A DNA stretch of 64,000 bases from Marinobacter sp. CHS3-4 (GTDB taxonomy: Bacteria > Pseudomonadota > Gammaproteobacteria > Pseudomonadales > Oleiphilaceae). The DNA is taken from positions 1 through 64,000 of the forward strand of contig NZ_JASGBJ010000003.1 in the NCBI RefSeq assembly GCF_030053415.1, in the 5' to 3' direction. The notes beneath the pieces are model-generated. The model did no database searches. It was not told the origin of the DNA and saw only the letters and a list, made by a program, of their open reading frames with translations. Of this stretch, positions 7,144 to 17,105 are shown in pieces (position 1 is the first letter of the stretch; each line of letters begins with the position of its first letter). The position numbers were made by a program, and so were the translations under genes.

Positions 7144-8505
7144 ATGAAGCTGCGTTTCCTGGGTGGCGTGGGCACGGTAACCGGGTCCAAGCATTTGTTG
7201 TCGGATGAAGACCACAGGCTGTTGGTAGACTGCGGGATGTACCAGGGCGTCAAGAACCTGAGGCGCCGTAACTGGGCTCATTTTCCAGTGGAACCCAAAA
7301 CCCTCAACGCGGTCGTTTTGACCCACGCCCATATTGACCATAGCGGGTATCTGCCGGCGCTGGTCAAACAGGGCTTTCGTGGCAAGATCTTCTGCACGAA
7401 AGCGACGCACGACCTCTGCAAAGTCTTGCTGCCAGACGCGGGCTACCTCCAGGAAGAGGACGCAAAGTACGCCTTCCGCAAGGGCTTTTCCAAACACGAT
7501 CATCCAGAACCCCTGTTCACTCAGAAAGACGCCCACGAGGCCCTGAAACAGTTTGAGTCGGTGCACTACCACGAGCGCTTTGAGCCGGTGAAAGGCTTTG
7601 AGGTGACTTTCACGCCGGCGGGACACATTCTGGGGTCATCCTGCGTGCACGTTCATCACAAGAGCAGTGATCGTACGGTGGTATTTTCAGGCGACGTGGG
7701 GCGTCAGAACGATGTCATCATGCGCGCGCCCGAGCCGATTCAGAAAGCCGATGTGTTGGTGTGCGAATCCACCTATGGGGATCGGCTGCACCCAGAGATC
7801 AATCCGGAAGCGGTTCTGGCGGAGGTTATCAGCCAGACGGCCAACCGCGGCGGCATTGTCCTGATGCCAGCGTTCGCAGTCGGGCGAGCTCAAATGCTGT
7901 TGTATCTGTTGCATCGTTTGATGGCTGAGGGGTGCATTCCCCGGCTTCCCGTGTTCCTCAACAGTCCCATGGCGATTCGCGCGACCGAGATCTTCCTCAG
8001 GCACCAGAAGGAGCACAAGCTGGATCAGGCACAGTGCGAAATGATTGATGCCAATACCGAGTACGTTCGCACGGTGGAAGAGTCCATCGAGCTGAACAGC
8101 AAGCGCTTCCCCTGTGTGATTGTGTCGGCCAGCGGCATGGCCAGTGGCGGCCGGGTTCTGCATCACCTCAAGACGCTGTTGCCTAACCCTCGCAACAGCA
8201 TTGTGTTTGCCGGATTTCAGGCGCCGGGAACGCGGGGGGATGCGTTGGTGAATGGGGCTGAAAGGGTCAAAATCCACGGCGAATACTGGCCAGTGAAAGC
8301 CGAGGTACACAACATCAACGCGCTCTCTGCCCATGGCGACTATCAGGAAATTCTGGATTGGCTCGGTCAGGGCCAGCTCAATCCCTCACAGGTTTACATC
8401 AGTCATGGCGAACCTCTTGCCAGCGACGTGATGCGTAAGCACATCTACGAGAGGTTCGGCTGGGCCACAGAGGTGCCGGAGCTGTTCGACGAGGTAGAAA
8501 TTTGA
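7144..8505 (+). CDS. Beta-CASP metallo-beta-lactamase-fold hydrolase (RNA-processing exonuclease type)
   Basis: This 453-residue protein has the metal motif THAHIDHSG near residue 60 and ends with the beta-CASP and RMMBL segments (FAVGRAQMLLYLLH, IVSASGMASGGR, ALSAHGDYQEIL, YISHGEP). This architecture defines CPSF73/YsgF-like zinc ribonucleases acting on RNA in the cytoplasm. Bacterial members of this branch are poorly studied, and some are linked to RNA turnover. Start: ATG at 7144, six bases after GAGG; an upstream ATG at 7132 has no ribosome site. It converges on the molybdoenzyme gene with only eight bases between stops. Confidence 0.88.
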   Translation: MKLRFLGGVGTVTGSKHLLSDEDHRLLVDCGMYQGVKNLRRRNWAHFPVEPKTLNAVVLTHAHIDHSGYLPALVKQGFRGKIFCTKATHDLCKVLLPDAGYLQEEDAKYAFRKGFSKHDHPEPLFTQKDAHEALKQFESVHYHERFEPVKGFEVTFTPAGHILGSSCVHVHHKSSDRTVVFSGDVGRQNDVIMRAPEPIQKADVLVCESTYGDRLHPEINPEAVLAEVISQTANRGGIVLMPAFAVGRAQMLLYLLHRLMAEGCIPRLPVFLNSPMAIRATEIFLRHQKEHKLDQAQCEMIDANTEYVRTVEESIELNSKRFPCVIVSASGMASGGRVLHHLKTLLPNPRNSIVFAGFQAPGTRGDALVNGAERVKIHGEYWPVKAEVHNINALSAHGDYQEILDWLGQGQLNPSQVYISHGEPLASDVMRKHIYERFGWATEVPELFDEVEI

Positions 8506-8523
8506 GCGGCCGTTCAGGCCGCT
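8504..8523. terminator. Hairpin between convergent genes, probable bidirectional terminator
   Basis: AGCGGCC and GGCCGCT form a perfect 7-bp stem around a 5-base loop. The stop of the hydrolase gene lies at its left edge, and the stop of the opposing molybdoenzyme gene lies in and beside the loop. There is no long T-tract in either direction, so efficiency is uncertain. Confidence 0.5.
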
Positions 8524-10616
8524 GACACATTCACCCGCGTTCCATTGAACGCTGCATTGCCTGTCAACTCGTCCACCCGCTGAGTGTCTGTCACATCGTT
8601 GATGCTGACGCCGGGTTGGGTGCTTGCGACTGACATCGCGGTGTCCGAACGGTTGTGGCCCCAGCCCTGGGGGATGCTCACAACGCCAGAAAACATGTCA
8701 TCATTGATCTCCACCGGCAGGCAGATCTCGCCAACGGGCGACGACACCTGGGCGATCTGGCCGTCTTCCAGTCCCAGCTCTTTCGCGTCTTCGGCATTCA
8801 ATTGCACGGTACAGGGGTCTTTGCCTTTGACCAGGCGGTGGGAATTCTGGGTCCAGGTGTTGTGGCTGCGAGGCAGCCGACGGCTGATCATGGCAAATGG
8901 GTACGCGCTGCGCTCGGCGCTGTCCAGCAGGCCGGAGTCGTTCAGGCGCTGCAGGTCGTCCAGGTACAGCTGCGGTGCCAGGTGGATGCGGCCATCTTCG
9001 GTCTGCAAGCGTTCTTCCAGGCAGGGTTGCAGCGGGCCCAGATCCACACCGTGGGGGTTGGCTTTCAGCGTGTCCAGGCTCATGCCCTGATCGCCGTAGG
9101 CGCCGTGCTTCAGGCCGCCGTCGAGCATCATTTCCGGAGTTACGCCGTCGTCGTCCAGCCCGGTCAGGTGCAAAGCAAGGTCCCGCAGGATTTCCCAATC
9201 GTGCTTCTGGTTGCCGGTTTTCTCGAACATGGGTTCTGAAAATTTGGCGGTGTTGCGAACGGCAAACGAGTTGAAGAATACATCGTAGTGCGGCACTTCC
9301 AGCCCGGTGGTCGAAGGCAGGATGATGTCGGCATGGCGGGTGGTCTCGTTCAGGTAGATGTCCACCGACACCATGAAATCCAGCGACTCGAAAGCATCAT
9401 CCAGTTTGGCGCCGCCCGGTGCCGAAAGCACCGGGTTGCCGGCAATGGTCAACATCGCACGAATCTGACCGTCGCCGGGCGTGAGTATTTCCTCTGCAAG
9501 AGTCGCTACGGGGAATTCACTGTTAAAGAAAGGCAGTTTGCGCACGCGAGACTGGTAGCGTCCATAGGAGCTGCGTTTACCCTTGCGGCCGGCGATCAGA
9601 TCGAACGCCGGCTGGGGAAACATTGCCCCGCCGCGACGATCGAAGTTGCCAGTCAGGATGTTCAGCACGTTATTCAACCACTGGCAAAGGCCACCGAAGG
9701 ACTGAGTCGAGGCACCCATACGGCTGTAACAGACCGCGCTTTTGGCGTCCGCCATGTCCCGGGCCAGTTGACGAATAGTGTCGGCATCGATGCCGCAAGC
9801 CGCAGAAACGGCGTCCGGCGAATAGGGTCTGACGGCCGCTTTCAGTTGCTCCAGCTCGTCGATGATCGGTTCCAGGTGGCCCAGGTTGACCCGCTTTTCC
9901 TCAAACAGGGTGTGAGCCAGAGCCAGCATCAGCAACGCATCGGTTTCCGGCTGAATAAACAAATGCTGATTGGCTTTCTTGGCAGTTTCCGTGCGGCGCG
10001 GGTCGACCACCACCACTTTGCCGCCCCGCTCCTGAATGGCTTTCAATCGTTTTCCGACGCCGGGCGCGGTCATCAGGCTGCCGTTCGAGACGATGGGGTT
10101 AGCGCCGATGATCAGCATGAAATCGGTGTGGTCGATGTCCGGTACCGGGATTAGCATGCCGGCGCCGAGCATGTAATTGGACGCCACGTGATGCGGAAGC
10201 TGATCGGCCGAAGCGGAGCTGAATCGGCTGTTGGTTCCAAGCGCCTTGAAGAAACGGGGCAACATAATGGCGTTGCCGAAGTTATGGGCGTTGGGGTTAC
10301 CCAGATACACGCCTACGGAATTCTGCCCATGGCTTTGTTGAATACCACGGAAGCGGGTGGCGATTTCTTCCAGTGCGTCATCCCAGCTGATTTCTTTCCA
10401 GCCCTCTGCCGTTCGGCGGATGGGCGTTTTAAGGCGATCCTTGTCGTTGTAGAAGTCCTGCAACGCGACCGCTTTGGGGCAGATATGCCCGCGACTGAAC
10501 GGGTCATCTTTGTCGCCTTTGATCGAGAGTATCTCTTCACCCCGGTGTTTGATTTCCAGGCCACACATGGCCTCGCAGATGTTGCAGGTACGGTAGTGGG
10601 TCTTGGTCTCGTTCAT
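8514..10616 (-). CDS. Molybdopterin-dependent oxidoreductase (DMSO reductase superfamily)
   Basis: This 700-residue protein has an N-terminal [4Fe-4S] ligand set (Cys11, Cys14, Cys18, Cys46: CNICEAMC and HICPKA). The molybdopterin oxidoreductase body follows (WDDALEEIA near 78, GANPIVSNGS, VVVDPRRTETA) and then the C-terminal cofactor domain (LNAEDAKELGLEDG, SSPVGEI, IPQGWGHN). There is no Tat signal, so it is cytoplasmic. The residue aligned with the molybdenum-ligating Cys of NapA/NarB appears to be Ser133 in NSRFSSAS, so it is not a standard nitrate reductase or formate dehydrogenase. I chose the ATG at 10616, just before NETKTHYRTC; the longer reading upstream looks non-coding. No partner subunit lies nearby. 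The substrate is unknown. Confidence 0.85.
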   Translation of the reverse strand: MNETKTHYRTCNICEAMCGLEIKHRGEEILSIKGDKDDPFSRGHICPKAVALQDFYNDKDRLKTPIRRTAEGWKEISWDDALEEIATRFRGIQQSHGQNSVGVYLGNPNAHNFGNAIMLPRFFKALGTNSRFSSASADQLPHHVASNYMLGAGMLIPVPDIDHTDFMLIIGANPIVSNGSLMTAPGVGKRLKAIQERGGKVVVVDPRRTETAKKANQHLFIQPETDALLMLALAHTLFEEKRVNLGHLEPIIDELEQLKAAVRPYSPDAVSAACGIDADTIRQLARDMADAKSAVCYSRMGASTQSFGGLCQWLNNVLNILTGNFDRRGGAMFPQPAFDLIAGRKGKRSSYGRYQSRVRKLPFFNSEFPVATLAEEILTPGDGQIRAMLTIAGNPVLSAPGGAKLDDAFESLDFMVSVDIYLNETTRHADIILPSTTGLEVPHYDVFFNSFAVRNTAKFSEPMFEKTGNQKHDWEILRDLALHLTGLDDDGVTPEMMLDGGLKHGAYGDQGMSLDTLKANPHGVDLGPLQPCLEERLQTEDGRIHLAPQLYLDDLQRLNDSGLLDSAERSAYPFAMISRRLPRSHNTWTQNSHRLVKGKDPCTVQLNAEDAKELGLEDGQIAQVSSPVGEICLPVEINDDMFSGVVSIPQGWGHNRSDTAMSVASTQPGVSINDVTDTQRVDELTGNAAFNGTRVNVSAA

Positions 10617-10831
10617 AGCAGAAAGCTCGGTCGCCGGTTTTATGATTGTTGGATGATCCGAGTATGGCAGCATTGCCAGGAAATTCAGATTGTCAAAAAT
10701 GACACAGTCATGGCGATAAGCGCCATCAGTCAAGCCGTGCAAGAACTGGCGCTCATGATTTTGCCTTCCTGGCCGAATTAACTAATGTCATAGATTAATA
10801 AACAGTTAGCCTAATTACAGATGAGGTGCCC

Positions 10832-13069
10832 GTGTCCCTTAAAAAACGTCTGCTACTCACTCTGCTATTGGTCGGTATCGTGCCGGCTCTGGTCATCACG
10901 TTTTTCAATACGGGCGTTGCCCGGGATACGCTGACTGATCAGACACTGTCGAAGCTGAGTATTGCGGCGAACAACAAGGAAAATACGGTCAGGGACTATC
11001 TGCAAACGGTTCGCAATCAGCTCATGGCCATGGCGGATCATCGAGGGACAGAGGTAGCGGCAGAGACTTTTTCACGGGTATTTAGCAATTTTGCGATGGC
11101 GGTGCGAGCGGACCCTCCTGAAATCCGAACAAAGCTGGAGTCGCATTACGAAGAACACTTCCTGCCGAAACTGAAAGCCAACGGGGGCGGCGAAGGGCGA
11201 ACAGCGGCAGATTATGTCGAGCAATTGAGTGAAGATGCGCTGGCGTTGCAGTTCGAGTACATCCTGAACAACCCTAATCCGGTGGGTGAAAAAGACGAGT
11301 TCATGGCCTCGTCGGGTTTTCAGATCTACAACCGGGTGCATGGGGAATGGCACCCGTCATTCAAGGCTTTCCTGGATCGTTTTGGCTATTACGATGTGTT
11401 TCTGATCGATCCCGAAACCGGCAATGTGGTGTATTCCGTATACAAGGAAGTCGACTTCGCAACGTCTTTGAAAAATGGCCCTTACGCCGATTCGGGGCTG
11501 GCAAAGGCCTACCAGCAGGCCATGTCTGAACAGGAGGGGAGCGAGCCCACCTTTATTGATTTTTCCGAGTATGAACCCTCCTACAACAATCCCGCCGGGT
11601 TTGTTGCGACGTCTGTTTACAAAGAGGGGGAACGGATCGGCATTCTGGCCTTTCAGTTCCCCATCGATCGCATGAACGACATCATGCTGGAGCGTGCCGG
11701 TCTGGGGGATACCGGTGAAAGCTTTCTGGTTGGCGAAGACGGACTGATGAGATCAGACGCCTTCCTGGATCCTGAAAACCGAAGCGTGGTCGCGTCGTTT
11801 CAAGAGCCCGAAACCGGGTCTGTGGAATCTCCGGCCATTGATCAGGCGCTGGCGGGTGAATCTGGTGAAATGGTCGTTGATGATTATCGCGGCCAGCAGA
11901 CCTTTACAGCTTACCGCCCTATCACCCTGGCCGGTTTGAACTGGGCACTGATTGCAAAGGTGGATCATGATGAAGCACTGGCGCCGGTAGACCAGCTCTG
12001 GTGGGCATCGGCCATCGGTATTGCACTGGTCATTCTGGTGGTTGCAGCCGTTGCGATATGGACGGCCTCGCGGATCATGAAGCCATTGGGTAAAGAACCG
12101 GTGGAACTTCAGGCGCTGGCGAAAGAGGTCGCCGATGGCAATCTGATGATTGACCAGGCCGATCAGGACAAGGCGACGGGGGTGTATGGCTCGATGCTGA
12201 CCATGGTCGCGGGCCTGAAAGACCTGATCAATCGCATCGACGAGGCCTCGCAGAGTCAGGCAGGCGCCTCTGAGCAGTTGGCAGGAACCACGGCCCAGAC
12301 CATGGAAAGAATGAACCAACAGAACGAGCAGACTGAACAGATGGCATCGGCCATTGAAGAAATGTCTGCCGCGATCAATCAGGTGTCCCAGAGCACGTCA
12401 GAATCGGCTGCCAGTGCGCGACGGGCGGATGAATCGGTCAATCAGGGGGCGGTTGAGGTTGAAAGTTCCGCCAGCGATACGCAGGAGATGGCAGCGCAGC
12501 TCAGAGAAGCCAATGAAGGCATTCAGACACTGCGGCAGGACATGGGGTCGATCACCGGTGTTCTGGATACCATCAAATCCATTGCCGACCAGACCAACCT
12601 GCTGGCGTTGAATGCGGCCATCGAGGCGGCCAGGGCGGGCGAACACGGGCGCGGGTTCTCGGTCGTGGCGGACGAGGTCCGCAGCCTGGCGCAGAATACC
12701 CAGAATGCGACGGAAGAAATCAGCCAGTCGATTGATACCCTGGTGAATTCGTCAGAGAAAGCGTCGTCTGTGGTCGACCGCTGCAGTGAGCGGGCGAGCA
12801 GCATCTCCGATCGTGCAGGCGAAACCGTAGAGCAGCTGCGCAAAGCTGTCGCCGAAGTTGCCAAAGTGACGGAAATGTCGGACCAGATTGCCACCGCCTC
12901 CGAACAGCAATCGGCAACCGCGGAAGAGGTCACCCGTAACGTAGCCGCGATCTCGGACATGTCGTCTGAAACCCGTCAGGCGATGGCCAAGATCTCAGAC
13001 GCCAGTGGAGAGCTGGCGGAACTCTCCCACAAGTTGAAAGACCTGTTGGCCAGATTCACAGTCAGCTAG
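10832..13069 (+). CDS. Methyl-accepting chemotaxis protein with periplasmic Cache-type sensor
   Basis: This transmembrane chemoreceptor has 745 residues. After KKR, a first membrane helix (about residues 6-26) leads into a periplasmic region of about 360 residues resembling a double Cache domain (segments [19 protein letters not shown] and [15 protein letters not shown]). A second membrane helix lies near 390-412, followed by HAMP and the cytoplasmic signalling domain with the hairpin tip [19 protein letters not shown]. Start: GTG at 10832 is five bases after GAGG; a GTG at 10826 is the alternative. The ligand is unknown. The gene stands alone, with a 215-base divergent spacer to the molybdoenzyme gene. 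Confidence 0.92.
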   Translation: MSLKKRLLLTLLLVGIVPALVITFFNTGVARDTLTDQTLSKLSIAANNKENTVRDYLQTVRNQLMAMADHRGTEVAAETFSRVFSNFAMAVRADPPEIRTKLESHYEEHFLPKLKANGGGEGRTAADYVEQLSEDALALQFEYILNNPNPVGEKDEFMASSGFQIYNRVHGEWHPSFKAFLDRFGYYDVFLIDPETGNVVYSVYKEVDFATSLKNGPYADSGLAKAYQQAMSEQEGSEPTFIDFSEYEPSYNNPAGFVATSVYKEGERIGILAFQFPIDRMNDIMLERAGLGDTGESFLVGEDGLMRSDAFLDPENRSVVASFQEPETGSVESPAIDQALAGESGEMVVDDYRGQQTFTAYRPITLAGLNWALIAKVDHDEALAPVDQLWWASAIGIALVILVVAAVAIWTASRIMKPLGKEPVELQALAKEVADGNLMIDQADQDKATGVYGSMLTMVAGLKDLINRIDEASQSQAGASEQLAGTTAQTMERMNQQNEQTEQMASAIEEMSAAINQVSQSTSESAASARRADESVNQGAVEVESSASDTQEMAAQLREANEGIQTLRQDMGSITGVLDTIKSIADQTNLLALNAAIEAARAGEHGRGFSVVADEVRSLAQNTQNATEEISQSIDTLVNSSEKASSVVDRCSERASSISDRAGETVEQLRKAVAEVAKVTEMSDQIATASEQQSATAEEVTRNVAAISDMSSETRQAMAKISDASGELAELSHKLKDLLARFTVS

Positions 13070-13150
13070 ACCAATTAATCAGTGGTTCCCTCTTTGGCGT
13101 GAAGGGCTGGTTGCGGTATCTTCTCGGCACGTTATCAGAGGAGTCGTTGC

Positions 13151-13690
13151 GTGTTAGAAGTTGCTGTACTGGCGATTGCGTTGAGCATGGACGCGTTTGC
13201 TGTGTCTATCGGCCTGGGTTCCAAGAACAACCGGTCGTGTGGATCACTGGCATTGTTGTCCGGCCTGTATTTCGGGGTGTTTCAGGCATTGATGCCGTTG
13301 ATCGGGTATCTGGGCGGAAAAGGCGTGATCGGCTGGGTAGAGGCCTACGCGCCCTGGATTGCCTTCATACTTCTGGTGCTCATTGGCGGAAAGATGATCT
13401 ACGAGGGGATGTCTGAAGGGATTGAAGAAGACATCGCTGCCATCACCCACAAAGTGATGCTGCTGCTGGCCATCGCAACCAGTATTGACGCCATGGCCGC
13501 CGGTTTTTCACTGACCCTGCTGGACGTGAATCCCCTGTTGGCCTGTGCGCTGATTGGTGTCGTGACTTTCGTATTCAGTGTTATCGGGGTTTATGTGGGC
13601 GCACGCAGTGGCACCTGGTTGGAAAGCAAGGCAGAGGTGTTTGGTGGTATCGTGCTGATTCTGATCGGCCTGAAAATCCTGCTTGCCTGA
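13151..13690 (+). CDS. mntP: Manganese efflux pump MntP
   Basis: This 179-residue, six-helix membrane protein has the two pseudo-symmetric motifs of Mnt[13 protein letters not shown] in helix 1 and [11 protein letters not shown] in helix 4, which carry the aspartates needed for transport. It exports excess Mn2+ across the inner membrane. Length matches E. coli MntP (188). Start is GTG at 13151 with GAGGAG eight bases upstream. The upstream 80 bases do not show the conserved features of a yybP-ykoY manganese riboswitch. The next gene starts seven bases after the stop, so they share a transcript. Confidence 0.9.
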   Translation: MLEVAVLAIALSMDAFAVSIGLGSKNNRSCGSLALLSGLYFGVFQALMPLIGYLGGKGVIGWVEAYAPWIAFILLVLIGGKMIYEGMSEGIEEDIAAITHKVMLLLAIATSIDAMAAGFSLTLLDVNPLLACALIGVVTFVFSVIGVYVGARSGTWLESKAEVFGGIVLILIGLKILLA

Positions 13691-13697
13691 GGACGCC

Positions 13698-14375
13698 ATG
13701 GAACTCCCTCCCTTCTCAAAGATCTTCGATTTTGCCTGTCACCACAAAGGCGGGGAGGCCGCTGTTCGAGCTGGCTTGCCGTCTATCGCCGACGCAGGCG
13801 AGCTCGAGGCTCTGGGCGACGACCGCTATCTATCAGAGATCACTCGCTGCATTTTCAAGGCGGGTTTTGTGTGGAGGATCATTGAGCGCAAATGGCCGGG
13901 TTTCGAGGCCGCGTTCGAGGGTTTTGTGCCCCTGTACTGGCAACAGGTGCCCCCGGAGGTGCTGGAGGATCTGGCTCAGGATGAACGTATCGTTCGCAAC
14001 ATGCAGAAAATTCGCACTGTGCCTGAAAATGCCCGCATGATTGTCGAGGCCTCGAAGCAACATGACGGTTTCGGCCGGTTTCTCGCTCAGTGGCCACACA
14101 ACGATCAGGCCGGATTGCTGGTCTGGCTCAAGAAGCACGGCGATCGCCTTGGCGGCGCCAGTGCTCAGTATTTCTTGCGCCGGGTCGGTTGGGACGGCTT
14201 TATCCTCTCGACGGACGTAGTCACCGCCCTCAAGCGTGAGGGACTGCTGGATGCGACGCCCGGCAGCAAGAAAGCTCTGACGCAGGCGCAGAATGCATTC
14301 AACGCCTGGCATCAGGAAACCAGCATGCCCTACAGCCATCTGTCCAGAATCCTGTCATTCACCGTGGGTGACTGA
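13698..14375 (+). CDS. DNA-3-methyladenine glycosylase I family protein
   Basis: This 225-residue protein resembles the Tag family (helix-hairpin-helix superfamily glycosylase). Landmarks are SEITRCIFKAGFVWRIIERKW near 47, where Tag enzymes have the substrate pocket, and RNMQKIRTVPENARMI near 100. Tag removes 3-methyladenine from alkylated DNA. The usual N-terminal zinc-binding CxW segment is absent, so this is a divergent member. Start: ATG at 13698, five bases after TGAGG, which overlaps the mntP stop. Confidence 0.75.
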   Translation: MELPPFSKIFDFACHHKGGEAAVRAGLPSIADAGELEALGDDRYLSEITRCIFKAGFVWRIIERKWPGFEAAFEGFVPLYWQQVPPEVLEDLAQDERIVRNMQKIRTVPENARMIVEASKQHDGFGRFLAQWPHNDQAGLLVWLKKHGDRLGGASAQYFLRRVGWDGFILSTDVVTALKREGLLDATPGSKKALTQAQNAFNAWHQETSMPYSHLSRILSFTVGD

Positions 14376-14542
14376 CGCCTCACCGAGGCGCTCTCAGCGC
14401 ACTTCTGCTGCCATTGTCATTCCTTCATCCAAGAAGAGGTAAGGGATTGTGCGACGTTGCCAGCTATGGTGTGTCGGTGTATATTTCTAAATCATATATC
14501 GTTATTCCAAAAAGGCTGGATTCAGCCAGCGAGGTGAGAGTG

Positions 14543-15409
14543 ATGATAGCTCCAATCGTTCATCCGTTTTTTGACGAACCCACCAACACGTTCAGTTATG
14601 TCGTTCGCGATCCGGATAGCACGTCCTGCGCCATCATTGATTCGGTGCTTGATTTTGACTATTCGGCAGGCCGTACGGACGTGCGTTCGGCGGACGAGAT
14701 TATTGATTACATCCGTTCCAACAATCTGACCGTCGAGTGGATTCTGGAAACCCACGTCCATGCCGATCATCTGTCCGCCGCACCTTATTTGCATGAAAAA
14801 CTGGGCGGTAAAACCGGAATTGGCGCAAAAATCGTGGAGGTGCAGGAAATCTTCGGCAAAGCGTTTAACGCCGGCTCCGAGTTTGCCAGAGACGGCAGCC
14901 AGTTCGACGCACTGTTTGAAGAAGGTGACACGCTGCACATCGGCGGGCTGGAAGGCCGCGTTTTACATACACCAGGACATACGCCAGCCTGTCTGACCTA
15001 CGTGTTCGGTGACGCAGCGTTTGTGGGGGACACCCTGTTCATGCCGGATTACGGCACCGCCCGCTGTGATTTTCCCGGCGGCGATGCTCGCACGCTTTAT
15101 CAGTCGATCCAGAAAGTGCTGTCGCTGCCAGAGGATACCCGTCTGTTTTTATGCCATGACTACAAAGGGCCTGAGCGCGAAGCATTCAGTGCCGAAACCA
15201 CCGTCGGGGAACAGCGCCGGTCAAACATTCACGTGCGCGACGGTATTACCGAGTCGGAATTCGTGGAGATGCGCGAGAAGCGCGACGCCACATTGGGCAT
15301 GCCGAGGCTGATTCTGCCGTCAGTTCAGGTCAACATGCGGGCTGGCGAGATGCCGCCGGCTGAGAACAACGGACAGGTGTATCTCAAAGTGCCTTTGAAC
15401 TTCCTGTGA
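14543..15409 (+). CDS. Persulfide dioxygenase-like metallo-hydrolase (ETHE1/Blh type)
   Basis: This 288-residue metallo-beta-lactamase-fold protein has THVHADHLSAAPYL near residue 73, HTPGHTPACLTY, VGDTLFMPDYGTARCDFPGG and FLCHDY. These match the iron-binding persulfide dioxygenase family (ETHE1, Blh), which oxidises glutathione persulfide to sulfite. The extended loop after the HxHxDH motif is typical of the Blh branch. I chose ATG at 14543, eight bases after GAGG; the 43 codons before it look non-coding. Upstream, around 14479-14500, lies an AT-rich imperfect palindrome that could be an operator for an ArsR/BigR-type sulfide regulator, but no such regulator is nearby. The SulP gene follows by 22 bases. 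Confidence 0.82.
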   Translation: MIAPIVHPFFDEPTNTFSYVVRDPDSTSCAIIDSVLDFDYSAGRTDVRSADEIIDYIRSNNLTVEWILETHVHADHLSAAPYLHEKLGGKTGIGAKIVEVQEIFGKAFNAGSEFARDGSQFDALFEEGDTLHIGGLEGRVLHTPGHTPACLTYVFGDAAFVGDTLFMPDYGTARCDFPGGDARTLYQSIQKVLSLPEDTRLFLCHDYKGPEREAFSAETTVGEQRRSNIHVRDGITESEFVEMREKRDATLGMPRLILPSVQVNMRAGEMPPAENNGQVYLKVPLNFL

Positions 15410-15431
15410 CTATCGGGAGAGGGCGGAACTG

Positions 15432-17105
15432 ATGCGACTGGAGCGGATTTTTCCTGTGCTGGGCTGGCTTCCTGATTACAGGCGGGAAGACGCCGGCCGT
15501 GACCTGGTGGCGGCCGCTCTGGTTACCATCATGTTGATTCCGCAGTCCCTCGCTTACGCGCTGTTGGCGGGGCTGCCCCCCGAGGTCGGGCTCTATGCCA
15601 GTATTCTGCCGCTGGCACTTTATGCTGTATTTGGTTCCAGCAGCAGTCTGTCGGTGGGACCGGTAGCGATTGTCGCCCTGATGACCGCCGCTGTACTCAC
15701 CCCGCTCTATGACGTCGGCAGTGATGCCTATGTGACCGGGGCCGTCATTCTGGCCTGCCTTTCCGGTGTGTTCCTGGTTCTGATGGGCGTTCTGCGGTTG
15801 GGCTTTCTCGCCAACTTCCTGAGCCATCCTGTGATTTCCGGATTTATCACCGCCTCTGCCGTGGTCATCGTTGCCAGTCAACTTCGGCACTTGCTGGGCA
15901 TACAGGCTTCCGGGAACAACCTGTATGAAATCGTCGTCTCGCTCTGGAGCAATCTGGGCGGTTTCCGAGCGACACCGTTCGCAGTGGGCCTTGGTGTGCT
16001 GCTGTTTTTGATCGGTGCACGTCGGTACCTGCCGGCCATGCTGGGCAAAACAGCACCCATTCTGGCGGTGGCTGTCACCACCTTTCTGGCCTGGTGGCTG
16101 GGGCTGGATCAACAGGGGCTGGCGTTGGTTGGCGAGATTCCATCCGGGCTGCCGGCTCTGACCATGCCACCGCTGGCTGCCGATCAATGGCAGCCCCTGT
16201 TAGTGGGTGCCCTGCTCATCAGCGTGGTTGGCTTTGTCGAGTCGGTTTCCATTGGGCAGACCCTGGCGGCGCGACGTCGACAGCGGATTGATCCGAATCA
16301 GGAGCTGGTCGGCCTGGGTATGGCCAATCTTGGCGCCGGTGTGTCGGCAGGCATGCCAGTCACCGGTGGCTTCTCCAGATCGGTTGTTAACTTCGACGCG
16401 GGAGCACGCACGCCGGCGGCAGGATTCTATGCGGCGCTGGGGATTGCACTGGCAACCGTCACCCTCACGCCCCTGATTGCCTATCTGCCAAAGGCCACAC
16501 TGGCTGCGACCATCATTGTTGCGGTCGCTGCATTGATTGATCTTCCAGCCCTTTCACGCACCTGGCGTTATTCCAGGTCCGACTTTGGCGCTATGTTGGT
16601 TACCATTCTGCTGACGCTGTTTCACAACGTCGAATCCGGCATTCTGGCCGGTGTGGGTCTGTCGATTGGGTTGTTCCTTTACCGCACCAGTCAGCCCCAC
16701 AGTGCTGTCATCGGCCTAGTGCCGGGAACCGAGCATTTCAGAAACGTGCGTCGCCACAAAGTAGAGCTGTGCCCCAGGGTGACCTTTTTGCGAATTGATG
16801 AAAGCCTGTATTTCGCCAATGCACGCTTCCTGGAAGACACGGTCATGGAACTGGTGGCCAATCAGGCAGAGATGACCGATCTGGTTCTGGTGTGCCCGGC
16901 CGTGAATCAGGTCGATGCGTCAGCGATTGAAAGCCTGGAGGCGATTAACGAGAGACTGAAGAATGCGAATGTTCGGCTACATCTGTCAGATGTGAAGGGC
17001 CCTGTGATGGATCAGCTTAACGGCACCGAATTGATAACAAGACTGAATGGCAAGGTGTTTCTGAGCGCCTTTGATGCGTGGTCTGAACTCAAAGAGCCGT
17101 GCTGA
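15432..17105 (+). CDS. SulP family anion permease with STAS domain
   Basis: This 557-residue inner-membrane transporter starts with GWLPDYRREDAGRDLVAAA and IPQSLAYALLAGLPPEVGLYAS, hallmarks of SulP/SLC26 proteins, with about 12-14 membrane helices. A C-terminal STAS domain (about residues 440-550; VCPAVNQVDASAIESLEAI) follows. Members move sulfate, bicarbonate or other anions. It directly follows the persulfide dioxygenase-like gene, which suggests sulfite or sulfate movement linked to sulfide oxidation; this is inference. The final 17 bases overlap the convergent diguanylate cyclase gene. Confidence 0.9.
   Translation: MRLERIFPVLGWLPDYRREDAGRDLVAAALVTIMLIPQSLAYALLAGLPPEVGLYASILPLALYAVFGSSSSLSVGPVAIVALMTAAVLTPLYDVGSDAYVTGAVILACLSGVFLVLMGVLRLGFLANFLSHPVISGFITASAVVIVASQLRHLLGIQASGNNLYEIVVSLWSNLGGFRATPFAVGLGVLLFLIGARRYLPAMLGKTAPILAVAVTTFLAWWLGLDQQGLALVGEIPSGLPALTMPPLAADQWQPLLVGALLISVVGFVESVSIGQTLAARRRQRIDPNQELVGLGMANLGAGVSAGMPVTGGFSRSVVNFDAGARTPAAGFYAALGIALATVTLTPLIAYLPKATLAATIIVAVAALIDLPALSRTWRYSRSDFGAMLVTILLTLFHNVESGILAGVGLSIGLFLYRTSQPHSAVIGLVPGTEHFRNVRRHKVELCPRVTFLRIDESLYFANARFLEDTVMELVANQAEMTDLVLVCPAVNQVDASAIESLEAINERLKNANVRLHLSDVKGPVMDQLNGTELITRLNGKVFLSAFDAWSELKEPC

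Noticed and set aside
9288..10154. Plus-strand frame of 288 codons inside the molybdoenzyme gene
   Set aside because: Antisense shadow of the molybdopterin oxidoreductase; no domain and no ribosome site.
13070..13150. Possible yybP-ykoY manganese riboswitch upstream of mntP
   Set aside because: Only about 80 bases are available and the conserved loop sequences of that riboswitch are not visible.
14376..14390. Hairpin CGCCTC-ACC-GAGGCG after the glycosylase gene as a terminator
   Set aside because: Six-base stem without a T-tract; not convincing.
15384..16187. Minus-strand frame of 267 codons opposite the SulP gene
   Set aside because: Gln/His-rich composition typical of the antisense of a membrane protein; no family resemblance.
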